DNA of 64,000 bases from Emcibacter sp. SYSU 3D8 (GTDB taxonomy: Bacteria; Pseudomonadota; Alphaproteobacteria; SMXS01), in NCBI RefSeq assembly GCF_039655875.1, contig NZ_JBBYXK010000008.1, positions 1-64,000 on the forward strand. The letters run 5' to 3'. Positions 26,020 through 34,184 of this stretch are shown in pieces. A program made the translations under genes and the position numbers. Within the stretch, counting starts at the first letter, position 1. Every line of letters starts with the position of its first letter. The notes beneath the pieces are model-generated. The model searched no databases. It was not told where the DNA came from and was given only the letters and a program-made list of their open reading frames with translations.

Positions 26020-26973
26020 CTAACTGGCTTTCGCTTCGGCCATCACCGAGGCGAGCGTGCGCTCGACCAGCGTCAGCTTGAACGCGTTGTCATCCGTGGT
26101 CCTGGCGCCGGCGAGCAGGCCGGCGGCGACCGCCTTCGCGCCGCGCGGCATCTCGCGTTCCGCGACCTCGACCCGCCACGGCTTGGGCGCCACGCCGCCC
26201 AGCGCGACCCGCCCGCTGCCGTCGGGCTGCACCACGGCGGCCACCGAGACCAGGGCGAAGGCATAGGACGCCCGGTCGCGCACCTTGCGGTAGACGTGCC
26301 GGCCGCCGATCGGCTTTGGCAGGCTCACCGCCAGGATCAGCTCGCCCGGCTCCAGCGCCGTCTCGACGTTGGGCGTGGCGCCCGGCAGCTTGTGGACGTC
26401 GGCGATGGGAATCCGCCGCGCCGTGCCGTCCGGCTTCATGGTCTCGACGGTCGCATCGAGCGCGCGCATGGCCACCGCCATGTCGCTGGGATGGGTGGCG
26501 ATGCACGCGTCGCTGGTGCCCATGATCGCATGCGGCCGGCTGAAACCCGACATGGCCGCGCACCCGCTTCCCGGCGCCCGTTTGTTGCAGGGCTGGTTGG
26601 TGTCGTAGAAATACGGGCAGCGCGTCCGCTGCAGCAGATTGCCCGCCGTCGTCGCCTTGTTCCGCAGCTGGCCGGACGCGCCCGCCAGCAGCGCGCGCGA
26701 CAGCAGGGCATAGTCGCGCCGCACCCGCTTGTCGGCGGCCAGGTCGGTATTGCGTACCAGCGCGCCGATCCGCAGGCCGCCATCCGCCGCCGGCTCGACC
26801 TTGTCCAGTCCCAGGCCGTTGATGTCGATCAGGTGCATGGGCGTCTCGATCTGCAATTTCATCAGGTCGAGCAGATTGGTGCCCCCGGCGATGAACCGGG
26901 CGCCCTGGACGCGGGCGGCCGACGCCACCGCTTCCTCGGGCGATTGCGCCTTCTGGTAGCTGAACGGCTTCAT
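26020..26973 (-). CDS. paoB: Aldehyde oxidoreductase FAD-binding subunit (PaoB-like)
   Basis: A 317-residue FAD-binding PCMH-type subunit. The FAD loop reads [16 protein letters not shown] near residue 30, and the second part [17 protein letters not shown] near residue 105 shows extra cysteines ([11 protein letters not shown]) that in E. coli PaoB bind an additional [4Fe-4S] cluster. It passes electrons from the molybdenum site via Fe-S clusters to FAD. The ATG at 26973 overlaps the TGA of the upstream paoA gene in ATGA. Longer upstream frames overlap paoA and are rejected. Confidence 0.9.
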   Translation of the reverse strand: MKPFSYQKAQSPEEAVASAARVQGARFIAGGTNLLDLMKLQIETPMHLIDINGLGLDKVEPAADGGLRIGALVRNTDLAADKRVRRDYALLSRALLAGASGQLRNKATTAGNLLQRTRCPYFYDTNQPCNKRAPGSGCAAMSGFSRPHAIMGTSDACIATHPSDMAVAMRALDATVETMKPDGTARRIPIADVHKLPGATPNVETALEPGELILAVSLPKPIGGRHVYRKVRDRASYAFALVSVAAVVQPDGSGRVALGGVAPKPWRVEVAEREMPRGAKAVAAGLLAGARTTDDNAFKLTLVERTLASVMAEAKAS

Positions 26974-27617
26974 GTCCGCCTCCCCGCCACGTCGACGATC
27001 GCCTCGACGATGTTGGAATAGGCGCCGCAGCGGCAGATATTGCCGCTCATGCGCTCGCGCAGTTCGTCCGGCGTCAGCGTGGCGGCAGCGGACAAATCGG
27101 CGGTCACATGGCTCGGGATGTCGTCCCTGATCTCGTCCAGCACCGCCACTGCCGAGCAGATCTGGCCCGGCGTGCAATAGCCGCACTGGAACCCGTCATG
27201 GGTCACGAAGGCCGCCTGCATAGGATGCAGGTTGCCGGGCCCGCCCAGGCCTTCGATGGTGGTGACCGAATCGCCGCCGTGCATCACGGCAAGGCTCAGG
27301 CAGGAATTGATCCGGCGCCCGTCGACGATCACCGTACAGGCGCCGCACTGGCCGTGGTCGCAGCCCTTCTTCGACCCGGTCAGCTTCAGGTGCTCGCGCA
27401 GCGCATCGAGCAGCGTTGTCCGGGTGTCCAGTTTGAGGGATACCGCCTTGCCGTTGACCGTGAACGACACCGTCGCCAACGACGGCTGGCCGTTTCCCTC
27501 GGCCTGCGCGTTGGCGGCCGCGCCCGCGACCGTCGGCGCCGCCGTCAGCGCCACCGACAGGGCCGCCCCCTTCAGGACGGTCCGTCTGGAAAAGTCGAAA
27601 TCACCGGGTTTGTCCAT
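26970..27617 (-). CDS. paoA: Aldehyde oxidoreductase [2Fe-2S] subunit with Tat signal (PaoA-like)
   Basis: The 215-residue small subunit starts with a twin-arginine signal ([12 protein letters not shown], Arg11-Arg12) and an Ala-rich hydrophobic stretch ending near residue 38. The plant-type ferredoxin cluster is CDHGQCGAC near residue 90 with a distal cysteine in INSC, and the second cluster is CGYCTPGQ and NICRCGAY. This order, Fe-S subunit, FAD subunit, Mo subunit, is that of paoABC, exporting the whole folded complex to the periplasm to detoxify aldehydes. The promoter lies in the 231-bp region to the GST gene, which includes the 10-bp palindrome AGTACGTACT at 27778-27787. No specific regulator is adjacent. 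Confidence 0.92.
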   Translation of the reverse strand: MDKPGDFDFSRRTVLKGAALSVALTAAPTVAGAAANAQAEGNGQPSLATVSFTVNGKAVSLKLDTRTTLLDALREHLKLTGSKKGCDHGQCGACTVIVDGRRINSCLSLAVMHGGDSVTTIEGLGGPGNLHPMQAAFVTHDGFQCGYCTPGQICSAVAVLDEIRDDIPSHVTADLSAAATLTPDELRERMSGNICRCGAYSNIVEAIVDVAGRRT

Positions 27618-27848
27618 GGGCGGCTCCCTTGCTTGGCGACTGCGGTAACCGGACAGACTTGCCGGGCGCGAAAGCGACGCGTCCCCGAACGCTCCAGGCC
27701 GCAGGGCCGGTATCTGTACGGCGCTCGCTCCCCGGCGGATCGCCTGTGGTTACCTCCGGGAAACCTGACAGTAATGTAGTACGTACTGGCGCCCAAGTTC
27801 AGCCGTGAATCGATCCGCGATCCGTAAACTTGGCCGCAACAGCGAACA

Positions 27849-28472
27849 TTACCGCCGGACCAGCGGGCTCCGGTGCGTCTCCAGCGCCTTCAGCACCGCC
27901 GGGCGCTGCGTCATCCGGTCGGCGAACCGGGTATAGGCTTGCAGGCTGTCCATCGGGTGCTCGTCGCGCAGGCCCCAGTCGTAGAACACCAGGGCATAGC
28001 CGTCGCACACCGAAAATTCAGCGCCGCCGATCCATTCGCCGCCTGCCAGCCGCTCGTCGATCTGGCGCAGCGCGGCCCAGAACGCCTCGCGCCCCACCGC
28101 CTGCAGCGCCGGATGGGCCGCCTCGTCGGGCGTGAAGCGGTGCGGCGCGCGGAACTGGCGCCGGGCGATGTGCACGCTGCTGGTGCCCCAGGCCATGAAG
28201 GAATAGGCCCGGATTCGGGCCATGGGATCGGCGGGCAGCAGGTTTTTCTCCGGCGCCTGCAGCGCGGCCCAGGTCAGGATGGCGATGTTCTCGGTCAGCA
28301 GTTCGCCGTCCAGCAGCAAGGCCGGCACCTTGCCCGCCGGGTTGATGCGGTAATAGTCGGTGCGGTCGCCGTTCAGGTTGACGAAACCCAGCGCGTGGGC
28401 AACCCCGGCCTCCTCCAGCGCGATCTGCGAGGCCAGCGAACAGGATCCGGGGCAATAGAATAGTGTGGGCAT
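27849..28472 (-). CDS. Glutathione S-transferase family protein
   Basis: A 207-residue two-domain GST. The N-terminal thioredoxin-like domain starts with a CPGSCSLA motif, in which Cys/Ser occupies the glutathione-contact position as in beta-class bacterial GSTs, and contains the cis-proline region NPAGKVPAL followed by the glutathione-contact LTENIAIL. The C-terminal domain is helical with WIGGAEFSVCDGYALVFYDW. It could conjugate glutathione to electrophiles or act as a peroxidase. The ATG at 28472 is preferred over upstream options because the family N-terminus (MPTLFYCPG) begins there. It is on the same strand as paoABC but separated by the promoter region. Confidence 0.88.
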   Translation of the reverse strand: MPTLFYCPGSCSLASQIALEEAGVAHALGFVNLNGDRTDYYRINPAGKVPALLLDGELLTENIAILTWAALQAPEKNLLPADPMARIRAYSFMAWGTSSVHIARRQFRAPHRFTPDEAAHPALQAVGREAFWAALRQIDERLAGGEWIGGAEFSVCDGYALVFYDWGLRDEHPMDSLQAYTRFADRMTQRPAVLKALETHRSPLVRR

Positions 28473-28600
28473 CGGGTTCCTCGCGCATTCACGTTTCAGT
28501 TCAGGTCTCGGCCCGCCGCCGTGCTTCGGGGGCGGGAACAAGTCGGCTGCCCTCGTGTTACAGCCGTCAGGGCACAGGGCAACATCAAGGGTGCAGCATC

Positions 28601-28771
28601 ATGAACCAAAAATCCGAACCTGCAACCAACCGGCCAGAACCCATGGCGAGCAATCGCCCGGGACGGCGCACCGTCACCACCGTCGCGGTCATCGTCCTCG
28701 CGCTGGTACTGGCGATTGCCGCGGCCATGCTGCTCGGCGTATTCGGCAGCCCGGCGTGGACGCAGTCGTGA
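28601..28771 (+). CDS. Small single-pass membrane protein, unknown
   Basis: A 56-residue protein with a polar, proline- and arginine-rich N-terminus (about 23 residues) and one hydrophobic helix (TTVAVIVLALVLAIAAAMLLGVFG). The ATG at 28601 has a weak AAGGG about 10 nt upstream. I do not recognise a family. Its size and lone helix are common for small inner-membrane regulators. It lies between the GST gene and a larger membrane-protein gene. Confidence 0.5.
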   Translation: MNQKSEPATNRPEPMASNRPGRRTVTTVAVIVLALVLAIAAAMLLGVFGSPAWTQS

Positions 28772-28967
28772 CGCCGTCCATCCCATCCTGACCGCCCGCG
28801 CCGCCGTGTCTGCCGACACCTCGTGCGGATAGCTCGAGACCGCCGGCTTCACATGACGCGCGCCTGACTTTTACGGGTTTCCGGACCATGGCCATCCTTG
28901 TTCCGGTCTGGCCACCCCGACGCGCCGCGACTATTGTTCCCGAAAGTCGATCTGAACGGGAATCGCC

Positions 28968-30272
28968 ATGTCCGGCCAACGGAATCTGCGCCTTGCGGCG
29001 CTCATAATCGGCGCGCTCGGCGCCACCCGCCTGCTGTGGCTGGTGGTGGATGTGATCCGCCTCGGGCCGGTCACCGGCTGGTGGCTCGAGGCGGCGTTCT
29101 ATGGCGTGCTGGTCCTGAACGCCGTCCTGCTGCTGAAGGGATCCGATCTTGCCTGGTTCGGCGCGGTGGTCATCTTTGCCTGCGGTGTCGTCACCGGCAT
29201 CGACACGCTGCTCGATCTGCTGCTGGCAGCGGATTCACTGGAGCCCATCCATCTGGCGCAGACCGCACTGCTGCTGGGCGCCGGGCTGTTCGGCCTGTGG
29301 GCGCTGCTGGTCTCGCCAGAGGTCAAGACGCTGCGGGCAGCGCGCGGGCGCCGCGACCCTTACGCGCTCATCATCTCGATCACGTTTGCCCTGATCATAA
29401 CAGCGGGTGTCGGCTGGTATCTGGACCGGCTGTCCCCCGAAATCCAGCGGACCCTGGGCGAGCAGGCCGGCATTGCCACCGCCTTCGCCGCACTGGTCGC
29501 ATTCCTGGCAGCGCGCAACCGCAAGACGCCGGTGCGTTGGGAATACCTGCCGCTGGTCGTCGCCGGCGTGGTGCTCGTGGCCAATCTGGAGATCATCGCC
29601 GAGCTGCGCACCTTGCGTCCCGCAGCGGCGGCCCTTGCCGCAGCCCCGCCCGAATCCGACGCGGATCTGGCGGCCATCCTGCCGGGCACCGCATTCCGGA
29701 TCACCACCGAGTTGCAGGCCGCAAGGCGCGAGACCCTTGCGCGCCTGGAAGCGCACACCGGCGCCATCGGTCCATGGCCGCAGATGGCGGCGCTGACGCC
29801 AGACAAGGTGGCCGATCCCGCCGCTATCGATGCCGCCGCGGCCGCCCTGGCCGTCAAGTCGGTCAGCATCCGCGAGGCGGCCAAGACCTATGACGCCATC
29901 CTCGGCCGCTTCGTAGAGCGCCGGCGCAAGATCATCGCTCCGCTTTCCGAGGCATTACACCGCCGTGTGGACCGGCGCTTCGAACAGGAGGAGAACGCCT
30001 ATCGCAGCCATTACGGCGCCCGCGTCCACCTGCTGTCGCGGGCCGCCGGCGACCTGGCTGCCATGCTCGCTGTCCTGCAAGCCCAGCGCGGCCGCTATGC
30101 CGCCGACTGGGGCGGCGCGCTGACCTTCCAGGATGCCGCCGCCCAGGCCGCATTCCAGGCCCGTCAGGCATCGCTCGAGGAACTGGTGGTCTGGAACGGC
30201 CGGCTTCGGGCTGAGGGCGCGGCGCTGGCCGAGAGCCGGCCCGCATGGGCATGGCTAAAGGCTGCCGACTGA
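28968..30272 (+). CDS. Membrane protein of unknown function with a helical C-terminal half
   Basis: The 434-residue protein has five or six hydrophobic segments in the first 210 residues (for example LRLAALIIGALGATRLLWLV and WWLEAAFYGVLVLNAVLLL). A charged, alanine-rich soluble half follows, with long predicted helices (RRETLARLEAHTGAIGPW, AKTYDAILGRFVERRRK, LLSRAAGDLAAMLAVLQAQRG). Coiled-coil content looks high but I cannot measure it here. I recognise no family. It is a lone gene between the small membrane protein and the Sel1-repeat gene, both on the same strand. A scaffolding or signalling role is a guess only. Confidence 0.7.
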   Translation: MSGQRNLRLAALIIGALGATRLLWLVVDVIRLGPVTGWWLEAAFYGVLVLNAVLLLKGSDLAWFGAVVIFACGVVTGIDTLLDLLLAADSLEPIHLAQTALLLGAGLFGLWALLVSPEVKTLRAARGRRDPYALIISITFALIITAGVGWYLDRLSPEIQRTLGEQAGIATAFAALVAFLAARNRKTPVRWEYLPLVVAGVVLVANLEIIAELRTLRPAAAALAAAPPESDADLAAILPGTAFRITTELQAARRETLARLEAHTGAIGPWPQMAALTPDKVADPAAIDAAAAALAVKSVSIREAAKTYDAILGRFVERRRKIIAPLSEALHRRVDRRFEQEENAYRSHYGARVHLLSRAAGDLAAMLAVLQAQRGRYAADWGGALTFQDAAAQAAFQARQASLEELVVWNGRLRAEGAALAESRPAWAWLKAAD

Positions 30273-30343
30273 GTCACCCGGCGGGCAGGAAGCACCGCTC
30301 CCGCCACGGCCCCTTGCTGCACCACGGAATCTTTTCGACCCCG

Positions 30344-30368
30344 GGAACTTAATCCGGGGTGTCGAGTT
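30344..30368 (+). promoter_or_regulatory. Weak EcfG-like promoter candidate
   Basis: A GGAAC box at 30344-30348 is followed 17 nt later by GTT at 30366-30368. The alphaproteobacterial general stress consensus is GGAAC-N16-CGTT; here the C is replaced by A. It lies about 80 bp upstream of the Sel1-repeat gene. An ECF sigma factor is encoded nearby, but no link is shown. Confidence 0.3.
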
Positions 30369-30449
30369 GTCTTTTCGAACGCAGCGCAAATCCACATGAA
30401 AAACTCAAATCAACAAATCCTCATGCGCCGCATCAAGGGAAATATCTCG

Positions 30450-31376
30450 ATGAACGAGCACAGTGTGATCTTTTCGGAACTTGACCCAGACCTTCGCCGC
30501 GCGCGCACGACTTTGCGTGTCCTTGGCACGCTGGCTGCTGGCGCCGCCATCGCGGCGGTATGTATTGCATCGTCCTCACCTTTATTTGCGGCCACCCCCG
30601 CCGGGGCGTCCCTCTGCCGTGAATATTTCCAGGCCGAAAACTATGACAAGGCGCGGATGCATTGCGCCGCGGCCGCCGAGGATGAAGACAGCGGTTCACG
30701 CGCCGCGCTGGGTTGGATGTACCTGCACGGCAAGGGCGTCCCCGCCAACAAATCCGAGGCCGCGCGCCTGATCAAGGCGTCGGCCGAGCAGGGCAACATC
30801 GCCGCATCCGCCGTGCTGGGCGGCATGTACCTGAACGGCGTCGCCGTGCAGCAGGACACCGAGCAGGCCCGCAAATGGATCGTCAAGGCGGCCGAGGGCG
30901 GCCACGAAGGCGCCCAGGTCACGCTGGGCAATCTCTATATCGGCGAGCGCCCGGATTCCGGATCCGACAACAGCGTGCGCCTTGCCAAGGCTACCGCCGG
31001 CAGCGCCGCCGGCTCGAGCGGCGCAACAGACGTGATCCTTGCCGAGCCCCGGTCGGAGTCGATGGCCGCCGCCGCGCCCGATCCGAAGGCTGCGGTCAAA
31101 TGGTACAAGAAGGCGGCCAAGAACGGCAGCGCCGCCGGTCAGGCCGCGCTGGGTGAAGCGTACCGCCTCGGCCTGGGCGTCGAGCAGAACGAGGTCGCCG
31201 CTTATATGTGGTACACGCTCGCCGCCGAGCAGGGTTTCCACGCGGCCGCGGATGCCCGCGAGATCGTGGCCGCCCAGATGATGCCCAAACAGATCGCCAA
31301 GGCCCAGGAAAAGGCCCGCGACTGGAGTGACAGTCACACCAGGCGTGAAGACCGGGCCCCGATGGCACGCCGTTAG
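30450..31376 (+). CDS. Sel1-like (SLR/TPR) repeat protein, exported
   Basis: A 308-residue protein starting with a charged tail and a hydrophobic export segment (residues about 22-46, ending LFAAT). It then has Sel1-like repeats with the typical pattern ALGWMYLHGKGVPANKSEAARL, VLGGMYLNGVAVQQD and ALGEAYRLGLGVEQNEVAAYMWYTLAAEQG. These are scaffold repeats used in periplasmic and envelope proteins for protein binding. The ATG at 30450 with AAGGGA 9 nt upstream is the best start; an in-frame ATG at 30396 would extend it by 18 residues. A terminator-like double hairpin follows at 31399-31460. It is probably part of an envelope-stress gene group with the ECF sigma factor next door. Confidence 0.85.
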   Translation: MNEHSVIFSELDPDLRRARTTLRVLGTLAAGAAIAAVCIASSSPLFAATPAGASLCREYFQAENYDKARMHCAAAAEDEDSGSRAALGWMYLHGKGVPANKSEAARLIKASAEQGNIAASAVLGGMYLNGVAVQQDTEQARKWIVKAAEGGHEGAQVTLGNLYIGERPDSGSDNSVRLAKATAGSAAGSSGATDVILAEPRSESMAAAAPDPKAAVKWYKKAAKNGSAAGQAALGEAYRLGLGVEQNEVAAYMWYTLAAEQGFHAAADAREIVAAQMMPKQIAKAQEKARDWSDSHTRREDRAPMARR

Positions 31377-31398
31377 CCAGGCTTCTCGAGAAACGGAG

Positions 31399-31460
31399 GG
31401 CCGTCCCGCAGACGGCCACTGACCCCGCCTCGGCCAGAATTCCCCCATCGAGGCGGGGTC
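31399..31460 (+). terminator. Two tandem hairpins after the Sel1-repeat gene
   Basis: The first hairpin has arms GGCCGTC/GACGGCC at 31399-31417. The second has 12-bp arms GACCCCGCCTCG and CGAGGCGGGGTC at 31421-31432 and 31449-31460. There is no T-run after them, so they may act as terminator or mRNA stabiliser. Confidence 0.5.
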
Positions 31461-31625
31461 GGCACCCGGAGCCGCGCGTCCGCGAGCCCAAAAAAATCAC
31501 CCCGAACACCTGATTACCGAACGAAAGCCAGATTACGGCCACAATTCGTGCGTTGGGACAAGTATCAGCATCACCGGTAGGTGAACACCTTACCGCCAAC
31601 GGCAACAGAGAGAGGATACCCCACC

Positions 31626-32141
31626 ATGTCGAGGATATCTCACCTCAATAATGACTTCGCGAGCGTCGAGGAACACATCCCCGCTTTGCGCCGCTATGCT
31701 CAGAAGCTGGCTCGTAACCCTGACGATGCGGCAGATGTCGTCCAGATGTGCCTGGAACGCGCGCTTCGCAACTTTCATATGTTTCAGCCGGGCACCAACC
31801 TGCGCAGCTGGCTGTTCACGATCCTGCACAACGAGTTCATCAGCGAGGTGCGCCGCCGTGCCCGCCGCGGCCATTCGGTGCCGCTCGAGGATTGGCTGGA
31901 CCCCGGTTGCCGCGGCGGCCAGGAAGAAGCCATCGAGATGCACGAGTTCGAGAAGGCCTTTACCGCGCTGGCGCCCAAGGACCGGGAAATCCTGCAGATG
32001 GTCGGTATCGACGGTACCTCCTATGCCACGGCAGGCGCCCGCCTGAAGCTCGAGATCGGCACCGTCAAGTCGCGGGTCTTCCGCGCCCGTGAACGGCTGC
32101 GCGGCCTCATGGAAGGTACCGACAACCGCATCGCGGCCTGA
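31626..32141 (+). CDS. ECF-type RNA polymerase sigma factor
   Basis: The 171-residue protein contains sigma region 2 (ARNPDDAADVVQMCLERAL then GTNLRSWLFTILHNEFIS) and region 4 (APKDREILQMVGIDGTSYAT through LEIGTVKSRVFRARERLR). These recognise the -10 and -35 promoter elements. It lacks a region 1.1 and region 3, as all ECF sigmas do. The ATG at 31626 is preceded by AGAGAGGA about 10 nt upstream. No anti-sigma gene lies next to it, although the Sel1-repeat and DUF2383 genes flanking it are plausible targets. It is not obviously an EcfG general stress sigma, since no NepR/PhyR pair is present. Confidence 0.92.
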   Translation: MSRISHLNNDFASVEEHIPALRRYAQKLARNPDDAADVVQMCLERALRNFHMFQPGTNLRSWLFTILHNEFISEVRRRARRGHSVPLEDWLDPGCRGGQEEAIEMHEFEKAFTALAPKDREILQMVGIDGTSYATAGARLKLEIGTVKSRVFRARERLRGLMEGTDNRIAA

Positions 32142-32153
32142 CACCAATGCGCC

Positions 32154-32187
32154 GATCACCGGGCAGGTACAGGCCTGCCCGGTGATC
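32154..32187 (+). terminator. Perfect 14-bp stem after the sigma factor gene
   Basis: A perfect inverted repeat with 14-bp arms GATCACCGGGCAGG/CCTGCCCGGTGATC and a 6-nt loop begins 13 bp after the sigma-factor stop. It has no T-tract. The stability argues for a transcript 3' end. Confidence 0.6.
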
Positions 32188-32288
32188 GGACTCATTCCAT
32201 TCGAACGCCGCAATCTATCGGGAGCCACGGAACTTCCTGTCGGTTCTGGCCTTTATCCTTCATACTCACCCCCCTGCAGGAGATAGCG

Positions 32289-33113
32289 ATGAACCGCTCT
32301 GACACAGTCACGGTGCTCTCGCGCACCGGTTCCAAGCTCGCCGACGATGCCAGCGCCCTCTCGGGCGATGCCGTCAAGTTGCTGGAGACCATCTACGCCG
32401 ATGCGCGCGACAGCGCCCGCGGCTACCGCGAAGCGGCCGAGGCCGCGACCAGCGGCGCCATGAAGGCCCGGCTCTACGGCATGGCACGGCGCCGCAACGC
32501 CATGGCTGGCCAGCTCGAGATCACCATGCGGTCGCTCGGTCTCGAGACCGGCCACGACGCCAGCGTCACGGAGAAGCTGCGGCACTATTTCGATGAGCTG
32601 AAGTCCAAGCTGGAAACCGGGGACACGCGCGCGGCAATCGCCGGTATCATCCGCGGTGAAGGCGCCTTCGTTGAGAGCATCGACAAGGCGCTGCGCGAGT
32701 CCCTGCCCGACGCCATCCACGGTTTCCTCGAGCGGCAGCAGCGCCAGGTCAAGGGCGCCATCGACCGGTTCTCCGGCGACATCGCCAGCAGCGACCGCCT
32801 TGCGGCTCTGAAGCAGACGGCCATCAAGTACCGGAAGCCGGCCCTGTTCGTCCTGCTCGCTCTGGGCGTTGCGGGTCTGGCGACGGCGGCGATTGTTCAG
32901 CAGCGCCGCCACGGCGCCGTCACCCGCTCGCTTGCCAGCGCGCGCGGTGCGCTCGATAGGGCGCTGGCCCAGCTCCCCTCGCAGACCCAGGTGCGGCAGT
33001 CGCTCAGGAATATCGACCTGCCGACCATGCGGATGCCCGACATCAACATGCCCCACCTGCGCATGCCGGTACGGTCGGACCTCAAGATGCCCTCGTTTCT
33101 AAAGCGCCGCTAG
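32289..33113 (+). CDS. DUF2383 (PA2169-like) helical-bundle protein with membrane anchor
   Basis: The 274-residue protein has a ferritin-like four-helix DUF2383 domain at residues about 25-145 (LLETIYADARDSARGYREAAE; GEGAFVESIDKALRES). One transmembrane segment follows at about 184-203. The C-terminal tail (about 242-270) holds four MP or LP steps spaced 5-8 residues apart: DLPTMRMP, DINMP, HLRMP, LKMP. DUF2383 proteins are linked to stress tolerance in related bacteria, but the function is unknown. The start has CAGGAGAT upstream. The gene overlaps the convergent glucokinase gene by 15 bp at its 3' end. Confidence 0.8.
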   Translation: MNRSDTVTVLSRTGSKLADDASALSGDAVKLLETIYADARDSARGYREAAEAATSGAMKARLYGMARRRNAMAGQLEITMRSLGLETGHDASVTEKLRHYFDELKSKLETGDTRAAIAGIIRGEGAFVESIDKALRESLPDAIHGFLERQQRQVKGAIDRFSGDIASSDRLAALKQTAIKYRKPALFVLLALGVAGLATAAIVQQRRHGAVTRSLASARGALDRALAQLPSQTQVRQSLRNIDLPTMRMPDINMPHLRMPVRSDLKMPSFLKRR

Positions 33114-34115
33114 GCTCTCCACCGCGAGCCGGGCCGACCCATAGAGCCCGGCATCCGGATCCTTCGCGACCCTGACAGGCACCGACCGCAGCAGACTTGC
33201 CATGCGGCCCTTGCCTGTCAGGGTCGCGATGAATCCGGGCGACTGCATCGCCGGAAGAATGGCCGGCGGAATGCCGCCCGCAAAGCATAGCCCGCCCACC
33301 GCCAGATATCTGAGCACGGCATTGCCGCCTTCGCGCGCCAGCGTTTCAGTAAACAGGCCCAGCGCCGCTGCGCTCAGCCCGCAGCCGCCCGCCAGCGCCC
33401 GCTCGGCAATCGCCGCGGGGCGCCGCTCCACCGGCAACGCCGAAATCGTCTCCGGCCATTCGTAGCGGCCCGACGCCACGAGAAACGCCGCGATATCCGC
33501 CAGTCCCGGACCGCTGATCACCCGCTCCCAACTCACATGACTGTCGGACGGTCCCGCCAGATAGGCGCGCAATTCATCGTCCAGCGGTGATGCCGGGGCA
33601 AAGTCGGCATGTCCGCCCTCGGACGGCATCACGCGGTGCCGGCTGCCGTCCCATAGCAGGCCCGCCTCGCCCAGACCTGTTCCCGGCGCCACGACTGCCA
33701 TGCTGCCTTGGCCCCATGGATGTGTGCCCGCCTGAAGCACGGCGAACGCCGCCTCGGGCAAATGGGCGACGGCCTTGGCGATCGCGGTCAGATCGTTGAC
33801 GACCGTTACCACGCCGATACCCGCGGTGGCTGTGAGCGCAGATGCATCCAGCACCCAGTCCAGATTGGTCATCCGGCACACGCCGGCGTCGACCGGCCCG
33901 GCGGCGCCGATGCAGGCGGCATCGACCTTGACGCCGCGCAGACCCTCGCAGCCGGCAAGCACATCGGCGATCCCGGCATGGTCCGCATTCAGCACAACGT
34001 GCTTCCAGACCAGCCTCAGCGCACCGCCGGCAGTCTCGAACAGGCCCAGCCGTGTCCGCGTACCGCCCACGTCGCCGGCCAGGATCACGGGGATCCGCCT
34101 GTCGGGTGTTCGCAA
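33099..34115 (-). CDS. glk: Glucokinase (ROK-independent Glk family)
   Basis: A 338-residue hexokinase-fold enzyme. The ATP loop is LAGDVGGTRTRLGLFE near residue 12, the mid region has APGTGLGEAGLLWD near residue 145, and EGGHADFAP gives the glucose site. It phosphorylates glucose to glucose 6-phosphate. The start is a TTG at 34115. Close alternatives such as an internal GTG at LAGDVGG exist, so the first dozen residues are uncertain. It lies divergent from the degenerate ABC gene, and one operon away from a GH1 beta-glucosidase, so it fits a glucoside-use gene group. An inverted repeat at 34108-34127 overlaps the start region. Confidence 0.9.
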   Translation of the reverse strand: MRTPDRRIPVILAGDVGGTRTRLGLFETAGGALRLVWKHVVLNADHAGIADVLAGCEGLRGVKVDAACIGAAGPVDAGVCRMTNLDWVLDASALTATAGIGVVTVVNDLTAIAKAVAHLPEAAFAVLQAGTHPWGQGSMAVVAPGTGLGEAGLLWDGSRHRVMPSEGGHADFAPASPLDDELRAYLAGPSDSHVSWERVISGPGLADIAAFLVASGRYEWPETISALPVERRPAAIAERALAGGCGLSAAALGLFTETLAREGGNAVLRYLAVGGLCFAGGIPPAILPAMQSPGFIATLTGKGRMASLLRSVPVRVAKDPDAGLYGSARLAVESLAAL

Positions 34116-34127
34116 GTTCCTGCGAAC
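34108..34127. promoter_or_regulatory. Candidate operator between glucokinase and ABC genes
   Basis: Inverted repeat GTTCGC-N8-GCGAAC in the region between the divergent glucokinase and ABC-protein genes, overlapping the glucokinase start. No regulator is known for it, so it is only a candidate. Confidence 0.3.
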
Positions 34128-34184
34128 GTCGTATCATTGTTATCCATCGCCAGATGCCACCACGCATTGATCGGAGCCGTCATC

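Noticed and set aside
23998-27021. Very long open frame on the plus strand opposite the paoABC genes
   Set aside because: It is composed of high-GC shadow sequence with strongly biased composition and no family features. The minus-strand genes account for the region.
32229-32233. GGAAC box before the DUF2383 gene as an EcfG promoter
   Set aside because: No CGTT follows at 16-17 nt, so the element is incomplete.
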